A stretch of 64,000 bases of DNA, taken from Acinetobacter lwoffii. Lineage in GTDB: Bacteria > Pseudomonadota > Gammaproteobacteria > Pseudomonadales > Moraxellaceae. Within the stretch, counting starts at the first letter, position 1; each line of letters opens with the position of its first letter. The notes beneath the pieces are model-generated. The model had not been told where the DNA came from and made no database searches. It was given only the letters and a program-made list of their open reading frames with translations. Below are positions 23,875 to 31,582 of the stretch, piece by piece. The stretch covers positions 106,502-170,501 of the forward strand of contig NZ_JAMXXN010000006.1 in assembly GCF_024129435.1 (NCBI RefSeq), written 5' to 3'. The position numbers and the translations under genes are program-made.

Positions 23875-25470
23875 TTATTTCTCGACATGCTTATCATCAA
23901 TCAAATACTGTCCAAAACTATCTATCCAGCCTTGAATAGATGCTTCCCACACATAAGTACGAGTTTTAAGTTTCTTCACCAGGGTAAGATCCCTAATTCC
24001 AAAATGCGTACTTCCTTCCGGTAATTCATCCCAATCTACCTTTCCATTCTCAGTAAACCAGTCTTCCCAAGCTAATTGAATATCATGAGCCACAAATCGA
24101 CTATTAGAATTATCCCAGGCGAATGGATTATTACTATTCAACTTATTCACATGCAGACGTTTAAAATATTTATTGTTCTGATGGATCTCAATAAACAGAT
24201 CTAAATGTTTTTTGATGAAATCAAATTCAACATTAATTACGCCCTCATCTTCAAAAGCATCACTCTTATCAACCAATGCCATGTAGCGCTGTTTCTTACT
24301 CCATTCCTTGTAATAACTATTATAGTTATCTTCTGCAACACGGATTGCTTCCTCAAATTCCAATCGAATGCCACGTTTTTTAAGATTCACATATCGCTTC
24401 AAGGTATTCCATGACTCATGAAGGGTAATAGTCTGCAACTGGGGAATGGTAAAGCCATCTTCTGCATAACGTGTTGCAGCCTCATGGCGTAAATCATGGA
24501 ATCTTAAATCACTAATACCACATGCATTACACGCCCGGGTAAAGTATGTAGACACGGTACGGGTATTCACTGGAATTAAAATATTCTTGTCATATCCCAA
24601 GGCAAGCATTCGATCCCGGACTTCTGGCTTCATAAACTCATCAATCATATTGATGGCTCTTGGTTCCATGTGAGCATACTTATGATTACCCAAGGATCCA
24701 TTCGGATTTTTAGCATCTCTGACTAACCACTGACTATTCAGATCATCGTAATCATCCAGGCGCAATGAACACAGCTCATCTTCACGGCGGGCAGTGTAGA
24801 GTGCAAACCACATAATCAGATGCATCGGCGTTGAGTTCTTGACCCGTTTCCAGCTTTTATAGAAATAGTTGGTCAGCATTTGAAGTTCTTCCGCCGTAGG
24901 CAAGCGGTCACGCTGTTTGGATCTGGTCACGATGCGAGACTTCTGTAAACCAATCATGGCTTTTTCAAATTCGATTAGCACAGTCTCTAAGGGTTCGCCC
25001 CATACAAACTCTGCATGAACGATAACAGCCTTGATATGGCTTAAGTCCTTTAAGATGGTGGCAGGTGCAACACCGTCAGTTCCTTTAACTGGATCGCCTT
25101 TTCTTCGCATAATTGCATAATCAGAAAAGTCTTGTCGTGTTAAAGAATAGATATTCTTCTCAGAAATATCTAAACTAGCGATGTGCTGTAGTGCTCCTGT
25201 TTTTGTCCTGGCAAAGCTGTCTGCTTCTTCCAAATACTGAAAAATGAACTCCCTGAGCGTTTTGTGCTTTATTTGCACCGCCGGATTCAACATTTTTTCA
25301 GGGTGCAATTCGATTTCTGCTTCCGTGCGTTTGATCCAGTCCTCAGCTAATGATTTTTTGCTGAAGGTTTTTGATTGTTTGAATTCAGGGTAGCCTTGAC
25401 GTTGTACACGGACTTGAGCTCTATACCGGGTTGTGCCGTCTTTTGTTTGTCGCTTAGTGACTGTTCCCAT
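23875..25470 (-). CDS. Prophage tyrosine integrase with long C-terminal extension
   Basis: A 531-residue site-specific recombinase. It has an N-terminal arm-binding part (GTTRYRAQVRVQRQGYPEF), a SAM-like core-binding region (about 70-175) and a catalytic domain at about 190-365. The catalytic pattern is Arg228/229 (YTARREDELCSLRL), His325-x-x-Arg328 (FHDLRHEAATR), His351 (LHESWNTLKRY) and nucleophile Tyr360. About 165 residues follow the Tyr, far more than usual; this tail contains AHDIQLAWEDWF, resembling a short motif of phage hypothetical proteins. The gene points away from dusB and marks the right prophage end. Confidence 0.88.
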   Translation of the reverse strand: MGTVTKRQTKDGTTRYRAQVRVQRQGYPEFKQSKTFSKKSLAEDWIKRTEAEIELHPEKMLNPAVQIKHKTLREFIFQYLEEADSFARTKTGALQHIASLDISEKNIYSLTRQDFSDYAIMRRKGDPVKGTDGVAPATILKDLSHIKAVIVHAEFVWGEPLETVLIEFEKAMIGLQKSRIVTRSKQRDRLPTAEELQMLTNYFYKSWKRVKNSTPMHLIMWFALYTARREDELCSLRLDDYDDLNSQWLVRDAKNPNGSLGNHKYAHMEPRAINMIDEFMKPEVRDRMLALGYDKNILIPVNTRTVSTYFTRACNACGISDLRFHDLRHEAATRYAEDGFTIPQLQTITLHESWNTLKRYVNLKKRGIRLEFEEAIRVAEDNYNSYYKEWSKKQRYMALVDKSDAFEDEGVINVEFDFIKKHLDLFIEIHQNNKYFKRLHVNKLNSNNPFAWDNSNSRFVAHDIQLAWEDWFTENGKVDWDELPEGSTHFGIRDLTLVKKLKTRTYVWEASIQGWIDSFGQYLIDDKHVEK

Positions 25471-25474
25471 GAAT

Positions 25475-25512
25475 TTGCACCATTAAAATATTGGGGTGCA
25501 AGTAGGGTGCAA
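25475..25512. repeat. GGTGCAA direct and inverted repeats, candidate integrase arm sites
   Basis: GGTGCAA occurs at 25495-25501 and 25506-25512 (11-bp spacing), and inverted at 25475-25481. Further copies of the motif lie in the first integrase codons (near 25272 and 25301). Clustering beside the integrase start fits arm-type binding sites or an operator. Confidence 0.45.
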
Positions 25513-25519
25513 TCAAAGG

Positions 25520-25640
25520 ACACTAAAAGTCAATACGAAGCGACTAAACGAAGTTAAACGAGGTTAAAGATTTTGAGCAAAAACAATGTAATTGAAGAAT
25601 TGTTTGGAAGATCAATAGATAGGAAGCTTTGGGTGGCCCC
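25520..25640. other. Right prophage junction (attR region) at the 5' end of dusB
   Basis: Phage DNA ends between the integrase promoter and the conserved part of dusB, which begins around WVAPMAGVTDRPF (from about 25632). AAACGAAGTT/AAACGAGGTT tandem 10-mers lie at 25546-25565. The exact core cannot be fixed because the left attachment site is outside the window. Confidence 0.5.
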
Positions 25641-26619
25641 CATGGCAGGTGTGACCGATCGTCCGTTTAGAACCTTGTGCAAATACTTTGGTGCAGGCCA
25701 TGCGGTCAGTGAAATGATGACATCTGACAAAACTTTGCGCATGAGTAAAAAGAGCTTATATCGTGCCAATTTTGATGGAGAGCTGGCACCGATTTCAGCG
25801 CAGATTGCTGGTTCAGATCCCCATGATCTGGCTGAAGCGGCACGTTATCAGGTGGCCAATGGTGCGCAAATTGTTGATATTAATATGGGCTGCCCAGCCA
25901 AAAAGGTCTGTAACCGACTCGCCGGTTCTGCTTTATTGCAGGATGAAGATCTAGTTGCGCGTATTCTGGATGCAGTTGTGGCTGCAGTTGATGTGCCAGT
26001 GACCTTAAAAACCCGTCTGGGTTATTTGAACGGTCAGGAAAATATTATGCGTGTCGCTAAACGTGCTGAACAAGCCGGAATTGCAGCGCTAGCTTTACAT
26101 GGCCGTACCCGTGAAGATATGTACCTGAATACCGCGCGTTATTCTTTAATCAAAGACGTAAAGGAAATGTTGAAGATTCCTGTGATTGCCAACGGTGATA
26201 TCGACAGTCCGGAAAAAGCCAAATACGTGCTGGATTATACCGGTGCAGACGCAATTATGATTGGTCGTGCAGCACAAGGTCGCCCCTGGATTTTTCGTGA
26301 AATTGCCCATTATTTAAAAACTGGTCAACATCTTGACGCACCAAGTATTACAGAAGTTAAAGATGTACTGCTGGGACATTTGACAGAATTATACGAATTT
26401 TACGGCGAGTATTCCGGCTGCCGAATTTCCCGTAAACATATTGCCTGGTACACCAAAGGACTGCGTTCCAGTAACGAGTTTCGTCAAAGCATGTATCAGG
26501 TAGAAAATACCGCTGACCAGTATCGTGTGGTAGAAGATTATTTTAATGCACTGCTAGAACATGGTTTAACCATGACTGATGTACAGGTCGAGCAGGTGAA
26601 TTTACTGGAAACCAAGTAA
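25573..26619 (+). CDS. dusB: tRNA-dihydrouridine synthase B
   Basis: A 348-residue FMN enzyme reducing uridines in tRNA D-loops. Signature segments are APMAGVTDRPFRTLC, DINMGCPAKKVCNRLAGSAL (catalytic Cys in MGCPAKK), HGRTRE, IANGDI, IGRAAQGRPWIF and CRISRKHIAWY. The CPAKKV pattern and C-terminal form fit DusB rather than DusA. The start is TTG 25573. The first about 15 codons (SKNNVIEELFGRS) do not look like the usual DusB N-terminus and may be supplied by the prophage. Homologues normally begin only a few residues before the APMAG motif. Confidence 0.88.
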   Translation: MSKNNVIEELFGRSIDRKLWVAPMAGVTDRPFRTLCKYFGAGHAVSEMMTSDKTLRMSKKSLYRANFDGELAPISAQIAGSDPHDLAEAARYQVANGAQIVDINMGCPAKKVCNRLAGSALLQDEDLVARILDAVVAAVDVPVTLKTRLGYLNGQENIMRVAKRAEQAGIAALALHGRTREDMYLNTARYSLIKDVKEMLKIPVIANGDIDSPEKAKYVLDYTGADAIMIGRAAQGRPWIFREIAHYLKTGQHLDAPSITEVKDVLLGHLTELYEFYGEYSGCRISRKHIAWYTKGLRSSNEFRQSMYQVENTADQYRVVEDYFNALLEHGLTMTDVQVEQVNLLETK

Positions 26620-26934
26620 TGACGGGCAAAATTCAGCGAATCATGTAATATTTTTTGCATGAAATCCCTACCTTTTTTATCTTGAGCAGGCTGATTTTTG
26701 CATTTTGTTTACACTTCAGCCTGTCTAATACATAGCAGCACAGTTTGTTCACTTAAACTGGACAGGACTTGGACATTGCTTACTCAAGCTTCCTCTATGA
26801 TGAACCTATCCAGATATAAAGATGAACCTATCCAGATATAAAGATGAACCTATCCAGATATAAAGATGAACCTATCCAGATATAAACCAGATGTGATCCA
26901 TCTTGTTTATCGTCATCATTGAGGGAGATCTGTA
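26620..26934 (+). other. 315-bp gap after dusB
   Basis: No gene is supported here. The notable content is the four-copy 22-bp array at 26799-26886 (separate entry). A GGGAGATC ribosome site near 26922 serves the glycine-zipper gene. No clear dusB terminator was seen. Confidence 0.6.
26799..26886 (+). repeat. Four perfect 22-bp tandem repeats upstream of the glycine-zipper gene
   Basis: The unit starts GATGAACCTATCC and ends AGATATAAA. Four copies are identical and abut without spacer (26799, 26821, 26843, 26865). The last copy ends 48 bp before the ATG at 26935. Each copy holds a -10-like TATAAA, and 22 bp is about two helical turns. Confidence 0.95.
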
Positions 26935-27612
26935 ATGACAAATACCAATCGTCCAGTCACAGAGTTTAGCCATAAAACGTCAACGGAATTGCCACAAGAA
27001 CGCAGTGAAGGCCTGAATATCAATCCGACTGATACTAATGCACGTCCAGATTTGAATACACCCGTGAAAGATAATCCTCGTGTTCCAGACATGAATGAAG
27101 GTGAAGATAATCTGGCTGCGACCAGTGCCGGTACTTTGGGTGGAGCTGCGGTAGGCGCAGTTGCAGGTCTGGTAGGTGGCCCTCCAGGTGCAGTGGTGGG
27201 TGGTATTATCGGTGGTGTTGTTGGCGGTATTGCAGGTAATGACATTGCGACACCTGATCATGAGAAACAGGCAGATAATTACCAGCACCCAGAGAACTTT
27301 CCTGAGGCAGATAACTATCGACATCCAGATCATTTGAGTGCAGAAGATAATTACTGGAGAGATGAGTATCATAATCGCCCGTATTTCAATGAAACGCGTA
27401 GCACATATGGCGATCTAGATTATGATCGTGATTATCGCGGTGCTTATCGGGTCGGTTATGAAAACCGTCCGATGTATGAGCATGATACGGATTTTGATCG
27501 TGCCGAACCTGAACTGCGTACCAAGTGGGAACAGTTAAAAGGTGAGTCCCGCCTCAATTGGGAAGAAGCTAAATTTGCAGTTAAAGATGCCTGGCATCGT
27601 GTCACACGCTAA
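26935..27612 (+). CDS. Glycine-zipper protein with charged C-terminus
   Basis: A 225-residue protein without a signal peptide. Residues about 1-60 are hydrophilic and Asn/Pro-rich. Residues about 63-101 are a glycine-zipper stretch (GGAAVGAVAGLVGG, GAVVGGIIGGVVGGIAG) able to insert into or associate with membranes. The C-terminal part has DNYxHP-type repeats (ADNYQHPENF, ADNYRHPDHL, EDNYWRDEY) and many Tyr/Asp/Arg. It ends with a Trp-containing helix resembling CsbD-like stress proteins (WEQLKGESRLNWEEAK). A stress or envelope role is plausible. The 22-bp repeats lie upstream and a terminator downstream. Confidence 0.75.
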   Translation: MTNTNRPVTEFSHKTSTELPQERSEGLNINPTDTNARPDLNTPVKDNPRVPDMNEGEDNLAATSAGTLGGAAVGAVAGLVGGPPGAVVGGIIGGVVGGIAGNDIATPDHEKQADNYQHPENFPEADNYRHPDHLSAEDNYWRDEYHNRPYFNETRSTYGDLDYDRDYRGAYRVGYENRPMYEHDTDFDRAEPELRTKWEQLKGESRLNWEEAKFAVKDAWHRVTR

Positions 27613-27627
27613 TTCTAAATAAACTAA

Positions 27628-27653
27628 AAACCTCTCCATGTGAGAGGTTTTCT
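27628..27653. terminator. Bidirectional intrinsic terminator
   Basis: AAACCTCTC, loop CATGT, GAGAGGTTT with T-rich ends on both strands, between convergent genes. Confidence 0.8.
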
Positions 27654-27666
27654 TATGATTCAATGA

Positions 27667-28710
27667 TTAAAGATGCTTCATTTCCAGTACGAGCTGGTTA
27701 ATCAAATCGGAAGCTTCCATTTCACGAATCTGCGCCATATTTGAACCTGCCCAGAATGCGCCATACCCTTGATCCCCATGTTTGGCAGCAGCAGCATGTA
27801 ATTGCTTGGCCAGATCATAAGTATATGGATAAGCGGGAACATCCAGCCGATCGGGTGTATCCACCTCAATATGCCAGTGGTTAATAATGCCACGTGCAGG
27901 ACGACCGGAAATACTGGCACTCACCTGAGTGAGTGGCTTGGAAAATAAGGCTTTACGATAGGCATCATTGGCATTAGAAGATTTACACTGCACAAATGCA
28001 GTCCCAAGTTGCACGGCATCTGCACCGAAATCCATCATTTGACGCGCTTGCTCACCCGTCATAATCCCGCCTGCCGCTACAATCGGCAAGGAAGAATGCT
28101 GTTTGATCAGCTTCACCAGATTGGAGGTTTTGACTGAAGCATCAAACTTGGTGCTAAAAATCCCGCGATGGCCACCAGCCTCAATACCCTGCGCAATAAT
28201 GATATCAATTCCGGCTGCTTCAATAGCTTTAGCTTCGGCAAAATTGGTGGCAGACACCATGGTCAGAATCCCGGCCTGTTTTAAGGCTTGAATCTGATGC
28301 GGATGCGGAATCCCAAAATGAAAGCTGACTGCTCGCGGTTTGGTTTCTAATACCAGATTCAGGAAGTTATCATTGTCTTTAAAACTCGGATAAATGCATT
28401 CCAAATGATCCGGTGCCTGAGCGCCATATTCGGCAAATTTATCTTTAAATTGTGCAATCCATGCCTGCGCTACAGCCTCATCTACAGGTACACTCTCATG
28501 ACAGAAAAAATTAACCTGAAAAGGGCAATCTGTCAGTTCCTGGGTCTTTAAAATCTGTTCTTGTGCAGCCTCGATACTGCTGGCCCCCAGACCCAGTGAA
28601 CCCAAGCCGCCCTGATTGGACACTTCGGCAGCAAGCTCAGGTGTAGAGACACCTGCCATCGGTGCCAAGAAAATAGGGTGTTTAATTCCGAGATTTTCTA
28701 ATAAAGACAT
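27667..28710 (-). CDS. Nitronate monooxygenase family flavoprotein
   Basis: A 347-residue TIM-barrel FMN enzyme of the NMO/2-nitropropane dioxygenase family. Segments visible: PIFLAPMAGVSTPELAAEVS, FHFGIPHP, AQGIEAGGHRG (family motif), PIVAAGGIMTG, DAVQLGTAFVQCKSSNA. It would oxidise alkyl nitronates, or belongs to the related uncharacterised group. It is a single gene transcribed leftward and convergent with the glycine-zipper gene. Length is usual for the family. Confidence 0.85.
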   Translation of the reverse strand: MSLLENLGIKHPIFLAPMAGVSTPELAAEVSNQGGLGSLGLGASSIEAAQEQILKTQELTDCPFQVNFFCHESVPVDEAVAQAWIAQFKDKFAEYGAQAPDHLECIYPSFKDNDNFLNLVLETKPRAVSFHFGIPHPHQIQALKQAGILTMVSATNFAEAKAIEAAGIDIIIAQGIEAGGHRGIFSTKFDASVKTSNLVKLIKQHSSLPIVAAGGIMTGEQARQMMDFGADAVQLGTAFVQCKSSNANDAYRKALFSKPLTQVSASISGRPARGIINHWHIEVDTPDRLDVPAYPYTYDLAKQLHAAAAKHGDQGYGAFWAGSNMAQIREMEASDLINQLVLEMKHL

Positions 28711-28917
28711 AGATTTGCTCCTTGTTATGCTTTTACTTTGCCTTTGAGCACAAAATTAAGCAAATCATATTGGTTATTTTATTTTGAAATACTGCAGCAT
28801 GGGTTACGTGTTATTTACATTTCTTGCGACACGCTACGTCGCCAAAAAGATAGAACTTTTATTAGCCTAGAATTGAACACTTTATAATAGCCTTTTGGTC
28901 ACATATTCTCTGAGCTC

Positions 28918-30177
28918 ATGTCTGATCGTATCCGTGAAAAACTGCAAATTTTAGCCGATGCTGCCAAGTATGATGTGTCGTGCTCATCCAGCGGTAGCAA
29001 CCGTAAAAATAAAGACAAGGGTGTGGGCAATACCGGGAATGGCATCTGTCATAGTTATACCGAAGATGGCCGCTGTGTTTCCTTGCTGAAAATTCTGTTC
29101 TCTAATGTCTGTATTTTTGACTGTTCCTATTGTGTTTCGCGCCGTTCCAATGATGTCCAGCGTGCAGCATTTACCGTGCAGGAAGTCGTCGATCTGACCA
29201 TGAACTTTTATCGGCGTAATTATATTGAGGGTTTGTTTCTCAGTTCGGGGATTTTTAAATCGGCCGATCACACCATGGAACGGATGCTGCAGGTGGTCAA
29301 AAAACTTAGACTCGAAGAAAACTTTAATGGCTATATCCATCTGAAAACTATTCCGGGTGCATCACAGGAGATCATTACCGAAGCTGGACTGTATGTCGAT
29401 CGTATGAGTATTAATCTGGAAATGCCGACGGAAGCGGGACTGCAAAAATTTGCGCCTGAGAAAACCCATGCTGAAGTACAAAAAGACTTAGGCATTGTGC
29501 GTGACCGGTTGATCCAGCTCAAAGATGAACGCAAGCTGATCAAGTCCGTTCCAAAATTTGTACCTGCCGGACAAACCACACAGATGGTGGTGGGCGCGCA
29601 TAGTGAAACCGATCAGGACATTATTTTGATGGCTGATCGGCATTATAAGGAATTCAAGCTGAAACGGGTGTATTTCTCTGGTTATATTCCGATTAACCCT
29701 GAAGAGAAAGCCTTACCCGCCATCGGCTCAGCACCACCATTATTAAGAGAAAATCGTCTGTATCAATCCGACTGGCTAATGCGTTTTTATGGCTTTGCTG
29801 CTGATGAAATTGTCGATGAGCAGCATCCGAATCTGGAGCTGGATATTGATCCCAAACTCAGTTGGGCCTTGCGTCATCCTGAAGCCTTTCCAGTCGATAT
29901 TAACCGTGCCGACTATAAAATGATTCTACGGGTACCCGGTATAGGTGTACGTTCTGCCCAGAAAATTGTACAGGCCCGCCGTTTTGGACAGATTCATATT
30001 GACCAGCTAAAACGCATGGGCGTGGCTTATAACCGGGCGCAGCATTTTATCCGCTGTGCAGATACACCGAAATTTAAGAAAGATCAGCAGTCCCATCAGA
30101 TTCGCCAGCAAATTTTGATGTCAGGACAATCCAAATATCAGCAGCAACTTTCACCTCAATTAGGATTGGGTTTCTAG
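28918..30177 (+). CDS. Putative DNA modification/repair radical SAM protein
   Basis: A 419-residue radical SAM protein with the 4Fe-4S motif Cys65-x3-Cys69-x2-Cys72 (NVCIFDCSYC). The substrate/SAM barrel covers about 60-280 (YIHLKTIPGA, MSINLEMPTEAGL, KFVPAGQTTQMVVGAHSET). A helix-hairpin-helix lies at about 330-360 (ILRVPGIGVRSAQKIV), suggesting nucleic acid binding. It matches the clade known as the radical SAM partner linked to uracil-DNA glycosylase-type proteins. The stop codon shares one base with the GTG of its partner gene. The reaction is not established. Confidence 0.85.
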   Translation: MSDRIREKLQILADAAKYDVSCSSSGSNRKNKDKGVGNTGNGICHSYTEDGRCVSLLKILFSNVCIFDCSYCVSRRSNDVQRAAFTVQEVVDLTMNFYRRNYIEGLFLSSGIFKSADHTMERMLQVVKKLRLEENFNGYIHLKTIPGASQEIITEAGLYVDRMSINLEMPTEAGLQKFAPEKTHAEVQKDLGIVRDRLIQLKDERKLIKSVPKFVPAGQTTQMVVGAHSETDQDIILMADRHYKEFKLKRVYFSGYIPINPEEKALPAIGSAPPLLRENRLYQSDWLMRFYGFAADEIVDEQHPNLELDIDPKLSWALRHPEAFPVDINRADYKMILRVPGIGVRSAQKIVQARRFGQIHIDQLKRMGVAYNRAQHFIRCADTPKFKKDQQSHQIRQQILMSGQSKYQQQLSPQLGLGF

Positions 30178-30956
30178 TGGCAAGTTACTGTTTTGATGGC
30201 AGCATGACTGGTCTGCTCAGTTGTGTATTTCGTGCTTTCGAGTTTAAAGAATTTAACGTGATAGTGACGGCCAATCCTCAAGCACAAACAGGTTTATTTG
30301 ATGAATTTATCCATGTGGCCTCTAATGATCAGCATGGGCAGCGGGTGTGGCAGGGATTAAAGCAGAAAGTATCTTCCAGCAGTTTGCGTGCTTTTTACTA
30401 TACGTTTTTGTCAGAGCAGGAAGCAGCGTTCCAGACTCTTTTTGATTTTGCAGTCTATGTCTTTCAAAACCAGCGTCCAGTCGATAAAGATTATGGTCAT
30501 ACTGCGGTGATCGGCATGTCGCAATGTGCCAAGCAAGTGGGGCGGGAAAAGCATCGTATGGAGGCTTTTGTACGCTTTAAAAAAGCCAAAGATGGTTTGT
30601 TTCTGAGTCTGGTCAGACCGGATTTTAATGTCTTGCCGATTATTTCCCGACATTTTCAGGAGCGTTATCAGGATCAAAGCTGGCTGATTTATGACGAGCA
30701 GCGTAATTACGGTATTTATTATGATTTAAGGCAGATGCATCAGGTCGAGATGAACGCTGAAATAATTGATCCACAAATCCGGATTGGTCATAGTCAGTCA
30801 TTCAGTATTGAACTGGATGATCAAGAGCTGCTATATGATCAGCTCTGGAAAGATTATTTCAACAGTGTGAATATTCAGGCGCGCAAGAACATGAAATTGC
30901 ATATTCAATATGTGCCAAAGCGCTACTGGCGTTATATGAATGAGAAAATACTTTAA
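30177..30956 (+). CDS. DUF4130 partner protein of the radical SAM enzyme
   Basis: A 259-residue protein, GTG start overlapping the stop of the radical SAM gene. It matches the DUF4130 family (probable DNA metabolism protein): CFDGSMTGLLSCVFRAFE at the start, VRFKKAKDGLFLSLVRPDFNV, IISRHFQERYQDQSWLIYDE and the ending LHIQYVPKRYWRYMNE. In many bacteria this domain accompanies, or is fused to, a UDG-fold domain; here no UDG domain is fused. The two gene products very likely act together in a nucleic acid modification or repair step that remains unknown. Confidence 0.82.
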   Translation: MASYCFDGSMTGLLSCVFRAFEFKEFNVIVTANPQAQTGLFDEFIHVASNDQHGQRVWQGLKQKVSSSSLRAFYYTFLSEQEAAFQTLFDFAVYVFQNQRPVDKDYGHTAVIGMSQCAKQVGREKHRMEAFVRFKKAKDGLFLSLVRPDFNVLPIISRHFQERYQDQSWLIYDEQRNYGIYYDLRQMHQVEMNAEIIDPQIRIGHSQSFSIELDDQELLYDQLWKDYFNSVNIQARKNMKLHIQYVPKRYWRYMNEKIL

Positions 30957-31019
30957 ACAGTACATCAAACTGCTTTCAGGCATAATAAGTGTTGGTATAT
31001 TTAAATTGAGTGTATAAAC

Positions 31020-31529
31020 ATGAAGGTATGGCTAACGTCATTAGCGCTGCTCACTGGATTAACTGCATGTTCGGAACAACCACAAAAACCGGTCGTAGAT
31101 CCAGTCAAATATCAGGTTCAGACTGCAGAGGAACTGCAGCAACGTTTTGATGCACTCAATGTCCAGTTAGCCCAAGACTTTCAGAAATTTAAGAAAGTCG
31201 AAAGCATTGCTTTCGCGCACCAGTTTCCTTTAGATGTCAATAATCTGCAAAGCTTGAACCAGCATCTTGTCAGCAGTACTGCATTAAAACCCAGTAAAAT
31301 CGCCTATTGCAATATGATGAATAGTTATTTTTCCGATATGTACCGTTTGGGACATTACAATCTGAAACTGGTCGATGACATTAAATTGCCCAATGCCAAG
31401 AATGAAAATTTAAAAGCTAATTTCTCTGATGCTGATCATTTTTATACCTTTATTCTGGATCGTTATACGACTTATCGTCAGGTTCAGCAGACCATGGGTT
31501 ATGGCTGTAATTTAAAAGCTGCGCTGTAA
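31020..31529 (+). CDS. Lipoprotein of unknown function
   Basis: A 169-residue protein with a lipoprotein signal (KVWLTSLALLTGLTAC, lipobox LTAC, lipidated Cys17). The mature part is mostly helical with three further Cys. It stands alone, followed by a bidirectional terminator. No domain recognised. Confidence 0.75.
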   Translation: MKVWLTSLALLTGLTACSEQPQKPVVDPVKYQVQTAEELQQRFDALNVQLAQDFQKFKKVESIAFAHQFPLDVNNLQSLNQHLVSSTALKPSKIAYCNMMNSYFSDMYRLGHYNLKLVDDIKLPNAKNENLKANFSDADHFYTFILDRYTTYRQVQQTMGYGCNLKAAL

Positions 31530-31543
31530 ATCCTAAAGCCAGA

Positions 31544-31570
31544 AAAAAGCCCATCACAGATGGGCTTTTT
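31544..31570. terminator. Bidirectional intrinsic terminator
   Basis: AAAAAGCCCATC, loop ACA, GATGGGCTTTTT between convergent genes. Confidence 0.88.
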
Positions 31571-31582
31571 TGATTTTAAGCA

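Noticed and set aside
25573..26619. dusA as identity of the attachment gene
   Set aside because: The MGCPAKKVCNRLAGSALL and CRISRKHIAWY segments match the DusB (NifR3) group, although dusA is the better known prophage site.
26799..26886. CRISPR-like array
   Set aside because: The four 22-bp units abut without spacers and no cas gene is near; this is a plain tandem repeat.
26916..27372. Antisense frames over the glycine-zipper gene
   Set aside because: They are Pro/Thr or Cys/Ile-rich mirrors of the Gly/Val zipper codons; no support.
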